Numbered from the stretch's first letter, positions 14,274 through 21,885 are shown. The stretch: 28,233 nt of DNA from JAPLKX01 sp035530195 (GCA_035530195.1 DATKVG010000115.1:1-28233); one strand, 5' to 3'. The notes: generated by a model from the sequence alone, not told the origin. Numbers and translations: made by a program.

Positions 14274-15738
14274 TGTCGCGCGCATTCTCGTCGTCGACGA
14301 CGAACTCGGCATGCGCGAAGGGTGCTCAAAAGTACTCGCCATGGAAGGATTCGAAGTCGAAACCGCGTCCGACGGCCTCGCCGGGCTCAAACTGTTCCGC
14401 GAACGCGGCGATTTCGCCGTCGCGCTCGTCGACCTCAAAATGCCCGGCATGGGCGGGCTCGAACTCATCGAACATCTCCGCAGCCACGACGAAGACATCG
14501 CCATTTTCGTCATCACCGCCTACGCCGCCATCGACACCGCCGTCGAAGCCACACGACGCGGCGCGTACGGCTACATCCCCAAACCGTTCACACCCGACGA
14601 GCTCCTGATACCCGTCCGCAACGGGCTCGAACGACGCGCACTCAACATCGAAGCCAAGCGGCTCCGCGCCGAACGCGAACGCCGCCTCCTCGAACTCGCC
14701 CGAGAACGATCCAAATCCAGCACCATCATCAGTTGCATGGCCGACGGCGTCATTGTCGTCAACCGCGACCGCCAGATCGTCCTGCGAAACGCCGCCGCCA
14801 CCCGCATCCTGCCCGGGTTCGAGCAGATCCCCCTCTCCTCGCCGCTCGACCGGCTCGATTGCGAAGAATTGCAGGCGCTGATCGCCGACGCCCTCAAGGA
14901 ACCCGCGGGGCCCGTCATCGCATCCCGGGAGTTGCAGATCGACAAGTCGCACTACATGGTTAATGTCAGCCCTGTCCTCGAACCCAACGGCGAAGCCGCC
15001 GGCGCCGTCGCCGTGCTCCGCGACATCAGCGCGCTCAAAAAACTCGAAACCGCTAAATCCATGTTCATCTCGATGGTCGCCCACGAGGTCAAAAGCCCGC
15101 TCGCCGCTATCGAAGGCCAGCTCATGACGGTCCTTTCCGGCGCAGCCAACGCCGACCACGACCACGAAACCGCTCTCCTTGAACGCGCCCTGCTCCGCGC
15201 AAAGAACCTTCGCTCCATGGTGAACGACCTGCTCAACCTCACCGCCATGGAAACCGGCAATTTCACCATCAAACGCCTCCCCATCAACGCACTCGAAGTC
15301 GTACAGGCCGCTGTCGACGCCAACCGCGAAAAAGCAAAAGACCTCTCCATCGACCTCAAACTCGATGCAAAAGAGCCCGTGCAGAGCCATATCCTCGCCG
15401 ACAGAGACTCCCTGTTCCTCATACTCATGAACCTCATCGACAACGCCATCAAATACACACGGCCAAACGGACACGTAATCGTCTCTGTTTGCGACAGCGC
15501 CGGGTTTATCAAAATCGCCGTACAGGACGACGGAATCGGAATGACCCAGGATCAGATGGAATCCGTGTTCGACGAGTTTTACCGCGCAAAAAACGAATAC
15601 ACCGTACACATCCCCGGCACCGGGCTCGGCCTCACTCTCGTCAAACGGCTCACCGAACTTCATCAGGGGTCCATCAAGATTCAAAGCCAGTTGCAAAAAG
15701 GCTCCACATTCACCGTCACCCTCCCCACCATCAATTAG
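14263..15738 (+). CDS. Hybrid receiver-PAS-histidine kinase
   Basis: In this 491-residue protein, residues 7-120 are a receiver (Asp57 in LVDLKMPG, Thr85, Lys107 in IPKPF). Residues about 128-150 form a charged coiled coil. Residues 152-258 are a PAS-like sensor region (MADGVIVVNRDRQIVLRNAAA, ending VAVLRDIS). Residues 260-330 are HisKA with His274 in VAHEVKSPL, and 380-490 are the HATPase (NLIDNAIKY, DDGIGM, GTGLGLTLV). With an N-terminal receiver it can take phosphate from an upstream kinase before signalling onward, so the last three genes look like a phosphorelay. No transmembrane segment and no DNA-binding output are present. A GGGGGAA binding site precedes the ATG. It is the last gene of the locus and is followed by repeats. 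Confidence 0.9.
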   Translation: MTNDVARILVVDDELGMREGCSKVLAMEGFEVETASDGLAGLKLFRERGDFAVALVDLKMPGMGGLELIEHLRSHDEDIAIFVITAYAAIDTAVEATRRGAYGYIPKPFTPDELLIPVRNGLERRALNIEAKRLRAERERRLLELARERSKSSTIISCMADGVIVVNRDRQIVLRNAAATRILPGFEQIPLSSPLDRLDCEELQALIADALKEPAGPVIASRELQIDKSHYMVNVSPVLEPNGEAAGAVAVLRDISALKKLETAKSMFISMVAHEVKSPLAAIEGQLMTVLSGAANADHDHETALLERALLRAKNLRSMVNDLLNLTAMETGNFTIKRLPINALEVVQAAVDANREKAKDLSIDLKLDAKEPVQSHILADRDSLFLILMNLIDNAIKYTRPNGHVIVSVCDSAGFIKIAVQDDGIGMTQDQMESVFDEFYRAKNEYTVHIPGTGLGLTLVKRLTELHQGSIKIQSQLQKGSTFTVTLPTIN

Positions 15739-15748
15739 CTGCAACCGA

Positions 15749-15969
15749 GTTGGGACGCCCCCCGGCAGTTGTGGGGAGTGTCCCACTCTTTTCCCACCAC
15801 CTGCACTCATTGTGGTGCGGGCGTCTCGCCTGCATTGTAGCGCAGGTGTTTCGCCTGCAAGTTGGGACGCCCCCCGGCTTTCGTGGGGGGTGTCCCACTT
15901 TTTCCCACCCGCCCTCAATTGTGGTGCGGGCGTCCCGCCTGCATTATAGCGCAGGTGTTTCGCCTGCTT
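15749..15969. repeat. Tandem pair of ~110-bp composite palindromic units
   Basis: Copy A is 15749-15860 and copy B is 15861-15969. Each starts with an inverted repeat of form GTTGGGACGCCCCCC ... GGGGGTGTCCCAC. Each then continues with GTGGTGCGGGCGTCTCGCC (copy B has CGTCCCGCC) and GCGCAGGTGTTTCGCCTGC. The outer arms match those at 1671-1756, and the GCAGGYG...CGCCTGC cores match the insert in the coding sequence at 9339-9427. The cluster could also act as a terminator for the hydrogen locus. Confidence 0.85.
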
Positions 15970-16037
15970 ACTCCGTCTTCCTTTCAACATCCGTCTGATC
16001 CGTCCGATCCGTCCGATTCCCCCTCCCACGTTTTTCG

Positions 16038-16058
16038 TTTGTCCTTTGTAATTTGTAA
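16038..16058. repeat. Heptamer tandem repeat (TTTGTCC/TTTGTAA)
   Basis: One TTTGTCC and two TTTGTAA units in tandem, followed by a T run. It matches the repeat at 11783-11810 and again sits just upstream of a gene. Confidence 0.7.
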
Positions 16059-16104
16059 TTTTTTTGATAATATCCCCCTACCTCACTTATTTGGAGACAG
16101 AGCT

Positions 16105-17364
16105 ATGATCACACGCCGCCAGTTCCTCAAAACCGCCACCGCCGCCGCGGCCGGTGTCGCCGCCGCGCCAAGCATCGTCACCTCCGCCGCGCTCGGTGCA
16201 GCCAACCGCGCGCCCGCCAGCGAACGAATCATCGTCGGCGTTATCGGAACCGGCGGCCGGGGCCGCGACGTCATGCGGGCGTTCCTGGCCCAGCCTGACA
16301 CCCAGGTCGTCGCGGTCTGCGATTGTTTCGCCGACAGACGCAAGGCCGCACAGGACGACGTCAACCGCAACTACGGCAACCAGGATTGCGCATGCTACCT
16401 CGACATGTTCGACATCCTTGGCCGCCCCGACATCGACGCCCTGCTCATCGCCACCGGCGACAACTGGCATTCCGGCGTATCCCTCCTCGCCGCGCGCGCC
16501 GGAAAAGACATGTACTGCGAGAAACCCATGAGCGTCGCCATCGCCGAATCGCGCGCCGTCTCGGACACCATGCGCCGGCTCGGCCGGATCTTCCAATGCG
16601 GCACGCAACGAAGAAGCATCAGCCATTTCCAGTTCGCCGCAAATCTCGCCATCTCCGGTAAGCTCGGCAAACTCACTGAACTCCAAGCTGAAGAAGCCGG
16701 CGGGCTCCAGGACGTACACCAGACCATCCTCCCCGCGGAACCCGAGCCGCCCCGCGATGAATTCGACTGGGACCGCTGGCTCGGCCCTGCAACTTGGCGG
16801 CCGTACAACAAAGAGTACCCCACCCGCGGGTTCTGGAGCGGCGATTGGGATTTCTCCGGCGGTTCCGTCACCGAATGGGGCAGCCACACCGTCGACCTCT
16901 GCCAGTGGGCCAATCAGTCCGACAACACCGGCCCCGTCGAGTTCTGGAAAGAAGGCAAGCGCTTAATCGGCCGCTACGCCGACGGCGTGAAGCTCGTCAT
17001 CCGCACCGGCCTGCGGTTCGGCTCATGCCCCGTGCGATACGAAGGCGAGGAAGGCTGGGTCGAGACCGGCGATTCCGGCGAGATGGACGCCCACCCAAAG
17101 AGCCTGCTCGAAAACAGAAACTTCCTCGGCGGCTACCCACCCGACAACCACGTGCGCGCGTTTCTTGACTGCGTCAAAACGCGCCAGCAGCCCGTGTCCA
17201 ACGCCGAAGTGGCCCACCGGTCGATCTCCGCGTGCCACGTCGCAAACGTCTGCAAACGGCTGGGCCGGCCCGTCAAATGGGACCCCGAAAAGGAAGAATT
17301 CATCGGCGACGACGAGGCCAACCGGCTCCGGTCCCGCGCGTATCGCCAGCCATGGTACCTCTGA
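16105..17364 (+). CDS. Tat-exported Gfo/Idh/MocA family oxidoreductase
   Basis: This 419-residue protein opens with a twin-arginine signal (MITRRQFLKTA, then an Ala-rich segment to about residue 32), so it is exported folded. IIVGVIGTGGRGRDVM at about 41-56 is the NAD(P)-binding glycine-rich turn, and YCEKPMS near 137-143 is the family EKP motif. The C-terminal half, with FDWDRWLGPATWRPYN, WGSHTVDLCQW and the ending RQPWYL, matches the large set of exported members in Planctomycetes-like bacteria that act on sugars, inositols or their derivatives; the actual substrate is unknown. TTGGAGA at 16091-16097 precedes the ATG. The next gene may begin at an ATG overlapping its stop, and the two are probably co-expressed. 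Confidence 0.92.
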   Translation: MITRRQFLKTATAAAAGVAAAPSIVTSAALGAANRAPASERIIVGVIGTGGRGRDVMRAFLAQPDTQVVAVCDCFADRRKAAQDDVNRNYGNQDCACYLDMFDILGRPDIDALLIATGDNWHSGVSLLAARAGKDMYCEKPMSVAIAESRAVSDTMRRLGRIFQCGTQRRSISHFQFAANLAISGKLGKLTELQAEEAGGLQDVHQTILPAEPEPPRDEFDWDRWLGPATWRPYNKEYPTRGFWSGDWDFSGGSVTEWGSHTVDLCQWANQSDNTGPVEFWKEGKRLIGRYADGVKLVIRTGLRFGSCPVRYEGEEGWVETGDSGEMDAHPKSLLENRNFLGGYPPDNHVRAFLDCVKTRQQPVSNAEVAHRSISACHVANVCKRLGRPVKWDPEKEEFIGDDEANRLRSRAYRQPWYL

Positions 17365-17417
17365 TGTCGCCGTTACATCGCAACCATAAATCGATCCGGA
17401 AAGAAAGGCCGATACAC

Positions 17418-19367
17418 GTGAAGCGCTCGCAAAACATCCTGTTCGTCGCGGCGTTCGCCGCCACTCTTGCCCTTTGCACGTTCGCCCTCGCGCAGAACAC
17501 CGCGCCCGCTGCGCCCGCTATCGAAGACGCTGACGAACCTACACTGATCGGCATCATCCAGGGCGATGCACCGTACGTCGACAAGCTCAAGGCGTGCCGA
17601 GGCCTCCGTATTCGCGGAACCGCCGCCGCCGTCCCCGCACTGGCCGCCATGCTGCCCGACCCCGAACTGTCCCACATCGCACGATACGCGCTCGAACCCA
17701 TACCGAGCCCCGAAGCCGGCAAGGCACTCCGCGATGCCCTCGCCAAAACCGCCGGCAAACCTCGAGCAGGAATCGCCGCGTCGCTCGGCGTCCGTCGAGA
17801 TCCCGACGCCGTTCCCCTCCTCACCCCGCTGCTCAATGACGCGGACGCCGAGATAGCTCAAGCCACCGCTGCCGCGCTCGGCCGGATCGCCACGCCCGCC
17901 GCCGTCGACGCCCTCTTCAAATGTCACGCCGACGAGCCCGGTGCCATTCAGCCCGCGATTGCCGACGGCCTGCTTGCCGCCGCTCAGCATCTCGCCGCGG
18001 CCGACGTCGAGGCCGCGACGGCCATCTATGAAAAACTGGCCGGCACGGACTGGCCCGAGTTTGTCCGCACCGGCGCATTCTACGGCCTCGCCGCTACCCA
18101 GCCCGCGGAGGCCCCTCAACGCCTGATCGCCGCGATCCGAGCCGACGACCCCCTGTTTCGCAACATCGCCGCAGCCATCGTCGGCGAAACACCCGGCGAC
18201 AATAACACCCAGCTCTACGCCGACACCCTCCCCAGCCTGCCGCCCGACGGCCAGGTCGCGCTGGTGCGCGGCCTGATGGCGCGAAAAGACCCGCTGGCCC
18301 GGCCCGCAGTTTCCACCGCCGCGCAAAGTAGCGACCCCGCCGTCAAAGCCGCCGCCGTCAAAGCGCTCAGCGTACTCGGGACAGCCGAAGACGTGCCTAT
18401 GCTCGCCGCGCTACTCGACAACGCCGACCCCGCGCTCGCCGACGCCGCAAACTACGCCCTCACCTTCATGAAAGGTGACAGCGTCAACAACGGCATTGCG
18501 TCCGCCGCAGGGTCGTCGCCCGCGTCCGTCCGCGCGAAACTGATCGAACTGCTCGCCAACCGCCGGGCCGAACAGGCCCTCCCCATCGCCGTCGCCAGTC
18601 TCGCCGATGCCGGCCCTTCGGTGCGTGTCGCCGCACTCAAGGCCCTGCAACCGATCGCGGGGCAGGATCAAGCAGGCGCCCTGCTCGACGCGCTGCAAAA
18701 GGCTGATGACGCCACCGAACGCACCGCCGCCGAACGCGCGCTCGTCGCCGTCGCCGGCCGCACCGGCGACTCCTTGCTGCCCGCCCTGATCGACGCCATG
18801 AAAAAAGCCGACCCCGACTCCGCCGTCGCGCTCCTCCACGTTTTCGCACGGATCGGCAACCCCGAGGCGCTCCAAACCGTCCTCGACTCGCTCAACAGCA
18901 AAAAAGAGCCCATCCGCGAAGAAGCGGTCCGCGTCCTTTCCGACTGGCCGACGCTCGATGCGGCACCCCATTTGCTCGAACTAGCCGCGAGCAGCGACCT
19001 CACCCGCCAGGTGCTCGGCCTCCGCGGTTATGTCCGGCTTGTCGGCATCGAACCGGCCCCCGAAAACAAGATCAAGATGCTGAACGAAGCCATGACGCTC
19101 GCCAAAAGGCCCGAAGAAAAGAAAGCCGTCGTCGGCGCATGGGCCACCGTGTTCGCCACCCAATCGCTTGACGCACTCCGCCCCGCACTCGACGATCCCG
19201 ACGTACAAAACGAAGCCGCCGCCGCAATACTCGCCGTCGCCGCCGAAATCGCCAAAAACCCCGCCGCCAAATCCGCCGCCGCCGACGCGCTCAATCTCGT
19301 AATCCAAAAATCGCCCAACCCATCTCTAAAAGAAAAGGCACAAAACACCCTGGCGGCTATTCAATGA
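17418..19367 (+). CDS. Exported HEAT-repeat protein
   Basis: This 649-residue Ala-rich protein starts with a Sec signal peptide (VKRSQNILFVAAF, hydrophobic core, cleavage after TFALA). The rest is a run of paired helices about 30-35 residues apart: VPALAAMLPDPELSHIARYAL, AVPLLTPLLNDADAEIAQATA, DVPMLAALLDNADPALADAA and others. This is the pattern of HEAT/PBS-lyase repeats, which form a solenoid for protein contacts. No catalytic domain is visible. I chose the GTG at 17418 because it puts the signal peptide at the very N-terminus with AAAGG about nine bases upstream. The ATG at 17364, overlapping the previous stop, is an alternative that would add 18 residues. The link to the oxidoreductase suggests a shared periplasmic task, otherwise unknown. 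Confidence 0.8.
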   Translation: MKRSQNILFVAAFAATLALCTFALAQNTAPAAPAIEDADEPTLIGIIQGDAPYVDKLKACRGLRIRGTAAAVPALAAMLPDPELSHIARYALEPIPSPEAGKALRDALAKTAGKPRAGIAASLGVRRDPDAVPLLTPLLNDADAEIAQATAAALGRIATPAAVDALFKCHADEPGAIQPAIADGLLAAAQHLAAADVEAATAIYEKLAGTDWPEFVRTGAFYGLAATQPAEAPQRLIAAIRADDPLFRNIAAAIVGETPGDNNTQLYADTLPSLPPDGQVALVRGLMARKDPLARPAVSTAAQSSDPAVKAAAVKALSVLGTAEDVPMLAALLDNADPALADAANYALTFMKGDSVNNGIASAAGSSPASVRAKLIELLANRRAEQALPIAVASLADAGPSVRVAALKALQPIAGQDQAGALLDALQKADDATERTAAERALVAVAGRTGDSLLPALIDAMKKADPDSAVALLHVFARIGNPEALQTVLDSLNSKKEPIREEAVRVLSDWPTLDAAPHLLELAASSDLTRQVLGLRGYVRLVGIEPAPENKIKMLNEAMTLAKRPEEKKAVVGAWATVFATQSLDALRPALDDPDVQNEAAAAILAVAAEIAKNPAAKSAAADALNLVIQKSPNPSLKEKAQNTLAAIQ

Positions 19368-19403
19368 CATATTGAAGCCACTTATGAACAAATCAAAAAA
19401 GAA

Positions 19404-19487
19404 GCAAAAAACGGGGACTGGCTCGTGACGCTTTCTTAAGCGCTTCTTCGGCAGTTTGAAGAAAGCGTGCCTGTCCCCGCTTTTTGC
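19404..19487. repeat. Palindromic element, copy 1 (84 bp)
   Basis: GCAAAAAACGGGGACTGGC on the left pairs with GCCTGTCCCCGCTTTTTGC on the right, with further pairing of ACGCTTTCTT with GAAGAAAGCGT inside. The internal CGGCAGTTTGAA is shared with copy 2 at 20037-20100. It is a non-autonomous dispersed palindrome of the REP or MITE kind. It lies just after the HEAT-repeat gene and could also act as a terminator. Confidence 0.85.
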
Positions 19488-19534
19488 GACCCCCGAGTAT
19501 ATTGGTTCTCAGCGCCAGAAAGGGATGCCAAATC

Positions 19535-19918
19535 ATGAATGCGCAATTGGAAATATTCGCCAACCGCTTCCTGGATGCATGGGATTCCCAGGATGTCGAG
19601 CGAGTGCTTGCCTGTTACACGGATGACCTCGTTTACCGAGATCCGAATACGCGAGGAGACGTGCACGGCGCCAACGCCATGCGCCGTTACTTGACAAAAC
19701 TCTTCTCGGCATGGGAAATGACCTGGACCCGCCGCGAGGTCCATCCCCTGGCCAGTGAAGGCGGCGGCGTTCTTTTATGGCACGCCACGTTTCGCAAGGC
19801 CGGCGGCAATACAACCGTCGAAGCCGACGGCATGGACTTGGTTATGCTGAAAGGCGATCGCGCATGCCGGAACGAGGTCTACTTCGATCGCTCCATTCTT
19901 GCCCCGCTCCTGCAATAG
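19535..19918 (+). CDS. SnoaL-like (NTF2-fold) protein
   Basis: This 127-residue protein fits the SnoaL/NTF2-like fold: FANRFLDAWDSQDVERVLACYTDDLVYRDPNTRGDVHGANAMRRYLTKLF is the typical N-terminal helix pair and cone entrance, followed by strands (GGGVLLWHATFRKAGG, VEADGMDLVMLKGDRACRNEVYFDR). Members are small polyketide cyclases, isomerases or simple ligand binders; the reaction here is unknown. AAAGGGA at 19519-19525 supports the ATG at 19535; an upstream in-frame TTG lies in the palindromic element and is rejected. The gene stands alone between two copies of one palindromic element, which may mean it travelled with them. Confidence 0.8.
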   Translation: MNAQLEIFANRFLDAWDSQDVERVLACYTDDLVYRDPNTRGDVHGANAMRRYLTKLFSAWEMTWTRREVHPLASEGGGVLLWHATFRKAGGNTTVEADGMDLVMLKGDRACRNEVYFDRSILAPLLQ

Positions 19919-20036
19919 GGCAGATTAACAGTTGTCCAGGCGCCCTCCCAACCAGGTTGCGCCGAAACCACTATTACCAGCTAGTTTAATGACATAGTAC
20001 ACGGATCCACAAATATGGCGACGTATAATACACGAA

Positions 20037-20100
20037 GCAAAAAACAGGGACTGACTCGATTTTCGGCAGTTTGAAAATCGTGTCTGTCCCTGCTTTTTGC
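20037..20100. repeat. Palindromic element, copy 2 (64 bp)
   Basis: GCAAAAAACAGGGACTGAC pairs with GTCTGTCCCTGCTTTTTGC, and CGATTTTC pairs with GAAAATCG. The loop CGGCAGTTTGAA is shared with copy 1. The inner stems differ between the copies while both stay self-complementary, so pairing has been kept through change. Confidence 0.85.
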
Positions 20101-20139
20101 AGCAGGAATACGTCACCGAATTTGCGAATAAGAGTACTT

Positions 20140-20157
20140 AGCCCGCTTCAGCGGGCT
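20140..20157. repeat. Perfect 8-bp-stem hairpin
   Basis: AGCCCGCT-TC-AGCGGGCT, in the gap upstream of the methyltransferase gene. It is probably another short dispersed palindrome. No T run follows, so a terminator call is weak. Confidence 0.6.
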
Positions 20158-20302
20158 CCTCTTTGCACCCGTCTTTAGGCGGGGTGATCTTGGCTTATTA
20201 CCGAAGTCAAAGCGCGCTTTAGCGTGACTTTATCAGTGCTTTAGCCCTGTTCATGACTCATCAACTGCTGTAAAATCTCGACCAACTGAAAGAGGCACAA
20301 TC

Positions 20303-20899
20303 TTGAAACTCAACTGGGTCGAATTCGTCGCCATGAACAACCCTGTCCGCGCCTGGATTCAACACCACATCGAAGCCCGCCGGTTGCTCGAAATGGGCGG
20401 GCCCGCGACCAACGCCCACGCGCTCGAAATCGGATGCGGCCGCGGCGTGGGAACCCAACTTATCCTCGATGTGTTTCATGCCGCAACCGTCGACGCGTTC
20501 GACCTCGATCCACGCATGATCGAACGCGCCGCCAAACGCCTCAAGAAACGCGGTGACCGCGTCCGGCTCTGGGTCGGCGATGCCACCCAAATTAATGCTC
20601 CCGACAATTCCTACGATGCCGTCTTCGACTTCGGCATCATCCATCACATCCCCGACTGGCGCAAAGGCCTCGCCGAGGTCCACCGCGTACTCAAACCAGG
20701 CGGCCGGTTCTATGCCGAAGAGATCCTCAAAGATTTCATCCTCCACCCCGTTTGGCGCCGCCTGCTCGGTCACCCCCTCGAGGACCGGTTCGACCACCAG
20801 CAGTTCATCCGCGCCCTCAACGGAACCGGCCTCACCGTCATTGCAGAAAAGCCGTTCCGCCACAGCATCGGCTGGTACGTCGCGGAAAGGAGGCTCTAG
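20303..20899 (+). CDS. Class I SAM-dependent methyltransferase
   Basis: This 198-residue protein has a Rossmann-type methyltransferase fold. Motif I is ALEIGCGRGVGTQLI (about residues 40-54), followed by the acidic end of strand 2 in DAFDLDP, motif II in WVGDATQINAPDNSYDAVFDFGIIHHI and the post-motif VHRVLKPGGRFYAEE. It most resembles the UbiE/Methyltransf_11 group; the substrate is unknown. I take the TTG at 20303 because AGAGG lies seven bases before it; the ATG at 20333 is the alternative. Its composition matches the high-GC flank, so it lies just outside the low-GC island that follows. Confidence 0.85.
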   Translation: MKLNWVEFVAMNNPVRAWIQHHIEARRLLEMGGPATNAHALEIGCGRGVGTQLILDVFHAATVDAFDLDPRMIERAAKRLKKRGDRVRLWVGDATQINAPDNSYDAVFDFGIIHHIPDWRKGLAEVHRVLKPGGRFYAEEILKDFILHPVWRRLLGHPLEDRFDHQQFIRALNGTGLTVIAEKPFRHSIGWYVAERRL

Positions 20900-20922
20900 C
20901 AGACTGCCTGCGCCCGGTCAAG

Positions 20923-20958
20923 TGCAGGAATAATGGTTGTTGCAGGAATAATGGTTAT
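20923..20958. repeat. 18-bp tandem duplication
   Basis: TGCAGGAATAATGGTTGT at 20923-20940 is followed directly by TGCAGGAATAATGGTTAT at 20941-20958. It lies where base composition drops and spans the stop of the minus-strand gene that begins the low-GC stretch. Confidence 0.8.
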
Positions 20959-21557
20959 ATTCTGTTCCATACAGCTGTGAAGGACGCTGCTTCTCCGTGT
21001 AGCAGAGGTATCAAACCACTCTGAATTCCTAGAGATATAAACATTTGCCCGGTAGACATCTCCAGAATGGCTAACACGTCGGAAGTCCCAAGTGAAGATC
21101 GCAAGCAGTCTTCCATCAAAGTAAGTACAACGTCAAATTTACGCTTGTCCGGCTTGTCGTCCTTAAAATACAGCTTAATAACATGGCGCTGCCCGTTGAT
21201 CTGCAAACCCAGCTCGGGATTCACACGAATCGCAAGCGCACCACTTCTCCACTCCATTTTGGGCGGCTCGAACCATCGGCACGTTTTCTTACCAAGAAAC
21301 TTCTTATAGCTACTGATGACCGCAGGGTAACGTTTGACTTTTTTCTTATCGGTTAAGCCCGTTGCGACTTTGTCCAAATCACCCCTCCGGCCGCTGTTTG
21401 TGCGGTGATACTCAATGATGGCCTCGCGTAAGGTACGCCAGAAGTCAGCTGCAGGGTCGTACTTCCCGCGCTGTTTTACCTGACGAACCTTCGTAAGTTT
21501 TGGAGAGCCTGCCTTTACTACAAAGTCGGCGAAATCTGTCATTGAAATCGCGTGCAT
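20955..21557 (-). CDS. Hypothetical protein, 200 residues
   Basis: I do not recognise this protein with confidence. It has no signal peptide or membrane helix. It is basic in the first half (VRQVKQRGKYDPAADFWRTL, VKRYPAVISSYKKFLGKK) and then has alternating strands (MEWRSGALAIRVNPELGLQING, HVIKLYFKDDKPDKRKFDVVLTLMED), suggesting an alpha-plus-beta cytosolic protein. GGGAG lies eight bases before the ATG at 21557. It is divergent from the small gene at 21664 and shares an interlocked promoter region with it. Composition is lower in GC than the flanking genes, consistent with acquisition. Confidence 0.6.
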   Translation of the reverse strand: MHAISMTDFADFVVKAGSPKLTKVRQVKQRGKYDPAADFWRTLREAIIEYHRTNSGRRGDLDKVATGLTDKKKVKRYPAVISSYKKFLGKKTCRWFEPPKMEWRSGALAIRVNPELGLQINGQRHVIKLYFKDDKPDKRKFDVVLTLMEDCLRSSLGTSDVLAILEMSTGQMFISLGIQSGLIPLLHGEAASFTAVWNRI

Positions 21558-21582
21558 CGTTCAGTCTCCCAGCTTTAGCAAT

Positions 21583-21611
21583 TTGACAATACTACATGAT
21601 GGGTATATAAT
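21583..21611 (+). promoter_or_regulatory. Consensus sigma70 promoter of the small gene
   Basis: TTGACA at 21583-21588 and TATAAT at 21606-21611 are both perfect and are separated by 17 bases. Transcription would start near 21618, with AAAGGAG about 30 bases further on and the ATG at 21664. Confidence 0.85.
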
Positions 21612-21617
21612 TGTCAA
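21589..21617 (-). promoter_or_regulatory. Opposing promoter of the 200-residue protein gene
   Basis: On the minus strand TTGACA (21617-21612) and TAGTAT (21594-21589) are separated by 17 bases. The two -35 boxes lie in the arms of one inverted repeat, TTGACAAT (21583-21590) and ATTGTCAA (21610-21617). The plus and minus promoters therefore occupy the same DNA face to face. Confidence 0.65.
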
Positions 21618-21663
21618 GTGGCACAATCACGTGTGCTTCCTATTAGCAAAAGGAGAAACACGA

Positions 21664-21885
21664 ATGGCTAAAGATGCACCTGGCATGCGAGGAATTCGTA
21701 GCCGAAATGAGAGTGGGCCTCTGCGCGAAAAGCGAGGTGACACTCATGTCGAAACGGTGGAAAAGGCGTACGGCCTCAATTTCGGTGTTCGAGGCGACAT
21801 GCACCTAGATACGTTGTTACGAAAGACCGCAATGGATTCTCTCCACGATTTAGTCCAAAGCGCTTTCGGAAACAAGAATGCTTGA
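21664..21885 (+). CDS. Small hypothetical protein, 73 residues
   Basis: I cannot name a characterised family. The sequence has a charged, glycine-containing N-terminus, then EKRGDTHVETVEKAYGLNF (with one Arg in place of Glu at its start), and a compact helical end GVRGDMHLDTLLRKTAMDSL. Similar small proteins with a V-R-x-D-M-x-L-x-T-L-L pattern exist, without known function. Size and position make it a candidate regulator or antitoxin-like partner of the divergent 200-residue protein; that is inference only. AAAGGAG at 21648-21654 supports this ATG over the in-frame ATG at 21583, which lies in the promoter. Confidence 0.65.
   Translation: MAKDAPGMRGIRSRNESGPLREKRGDTHVETVEKAYGLNFGVRGDMHLDTLLRKTAMDSLHDLVQSAFGNKNA

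Larger units (their letters stand above)
15739..16104. other. Repeat-dense intergenic region after the hydrogen locus
   Basis: This 366-base gap contains two tandem copies of a composite palindromic unit (15749-15969), three 9-bp units of ATCCGTCCG type (15989-16015) and the heptamer run at 16038-16058. An AT-rich patch (TTTTTTTGATAATATC, 16058-16073) before the next gene may hold its promoter, but no well-spaced -35 is visible. No gene is seen. Confidence 0.7.
19919..20302. other. Intergenic region with palindromic element and hairpins
   Basis: This 384-base gap contains copy 2 of the palindromic element (20037-20100), the hairpin at 20140-20157, an imperfect CACCC...GGGGTG hairpin near 20166-20186 and further TTTAGC-type short dyads up to about 20245. 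No gene is seen. Confidence 0.6.

Noticed and set aside
4849..15738. Hydrogenase maturation genes hydE, hydF or hydG in the locus
   Set aside because: No radical-SAM CxxxCxxC protein or HydF-type GTPase is encoded here; they must lie elsewhere if the enzyme is active.
17232..17417. Upstream extension of the HEAT-repeat protein
   Set aside because: It overlaps the oxidoreductase gene in another frame and would bury the signal peptide; a start at 17418 or 17364 is better.
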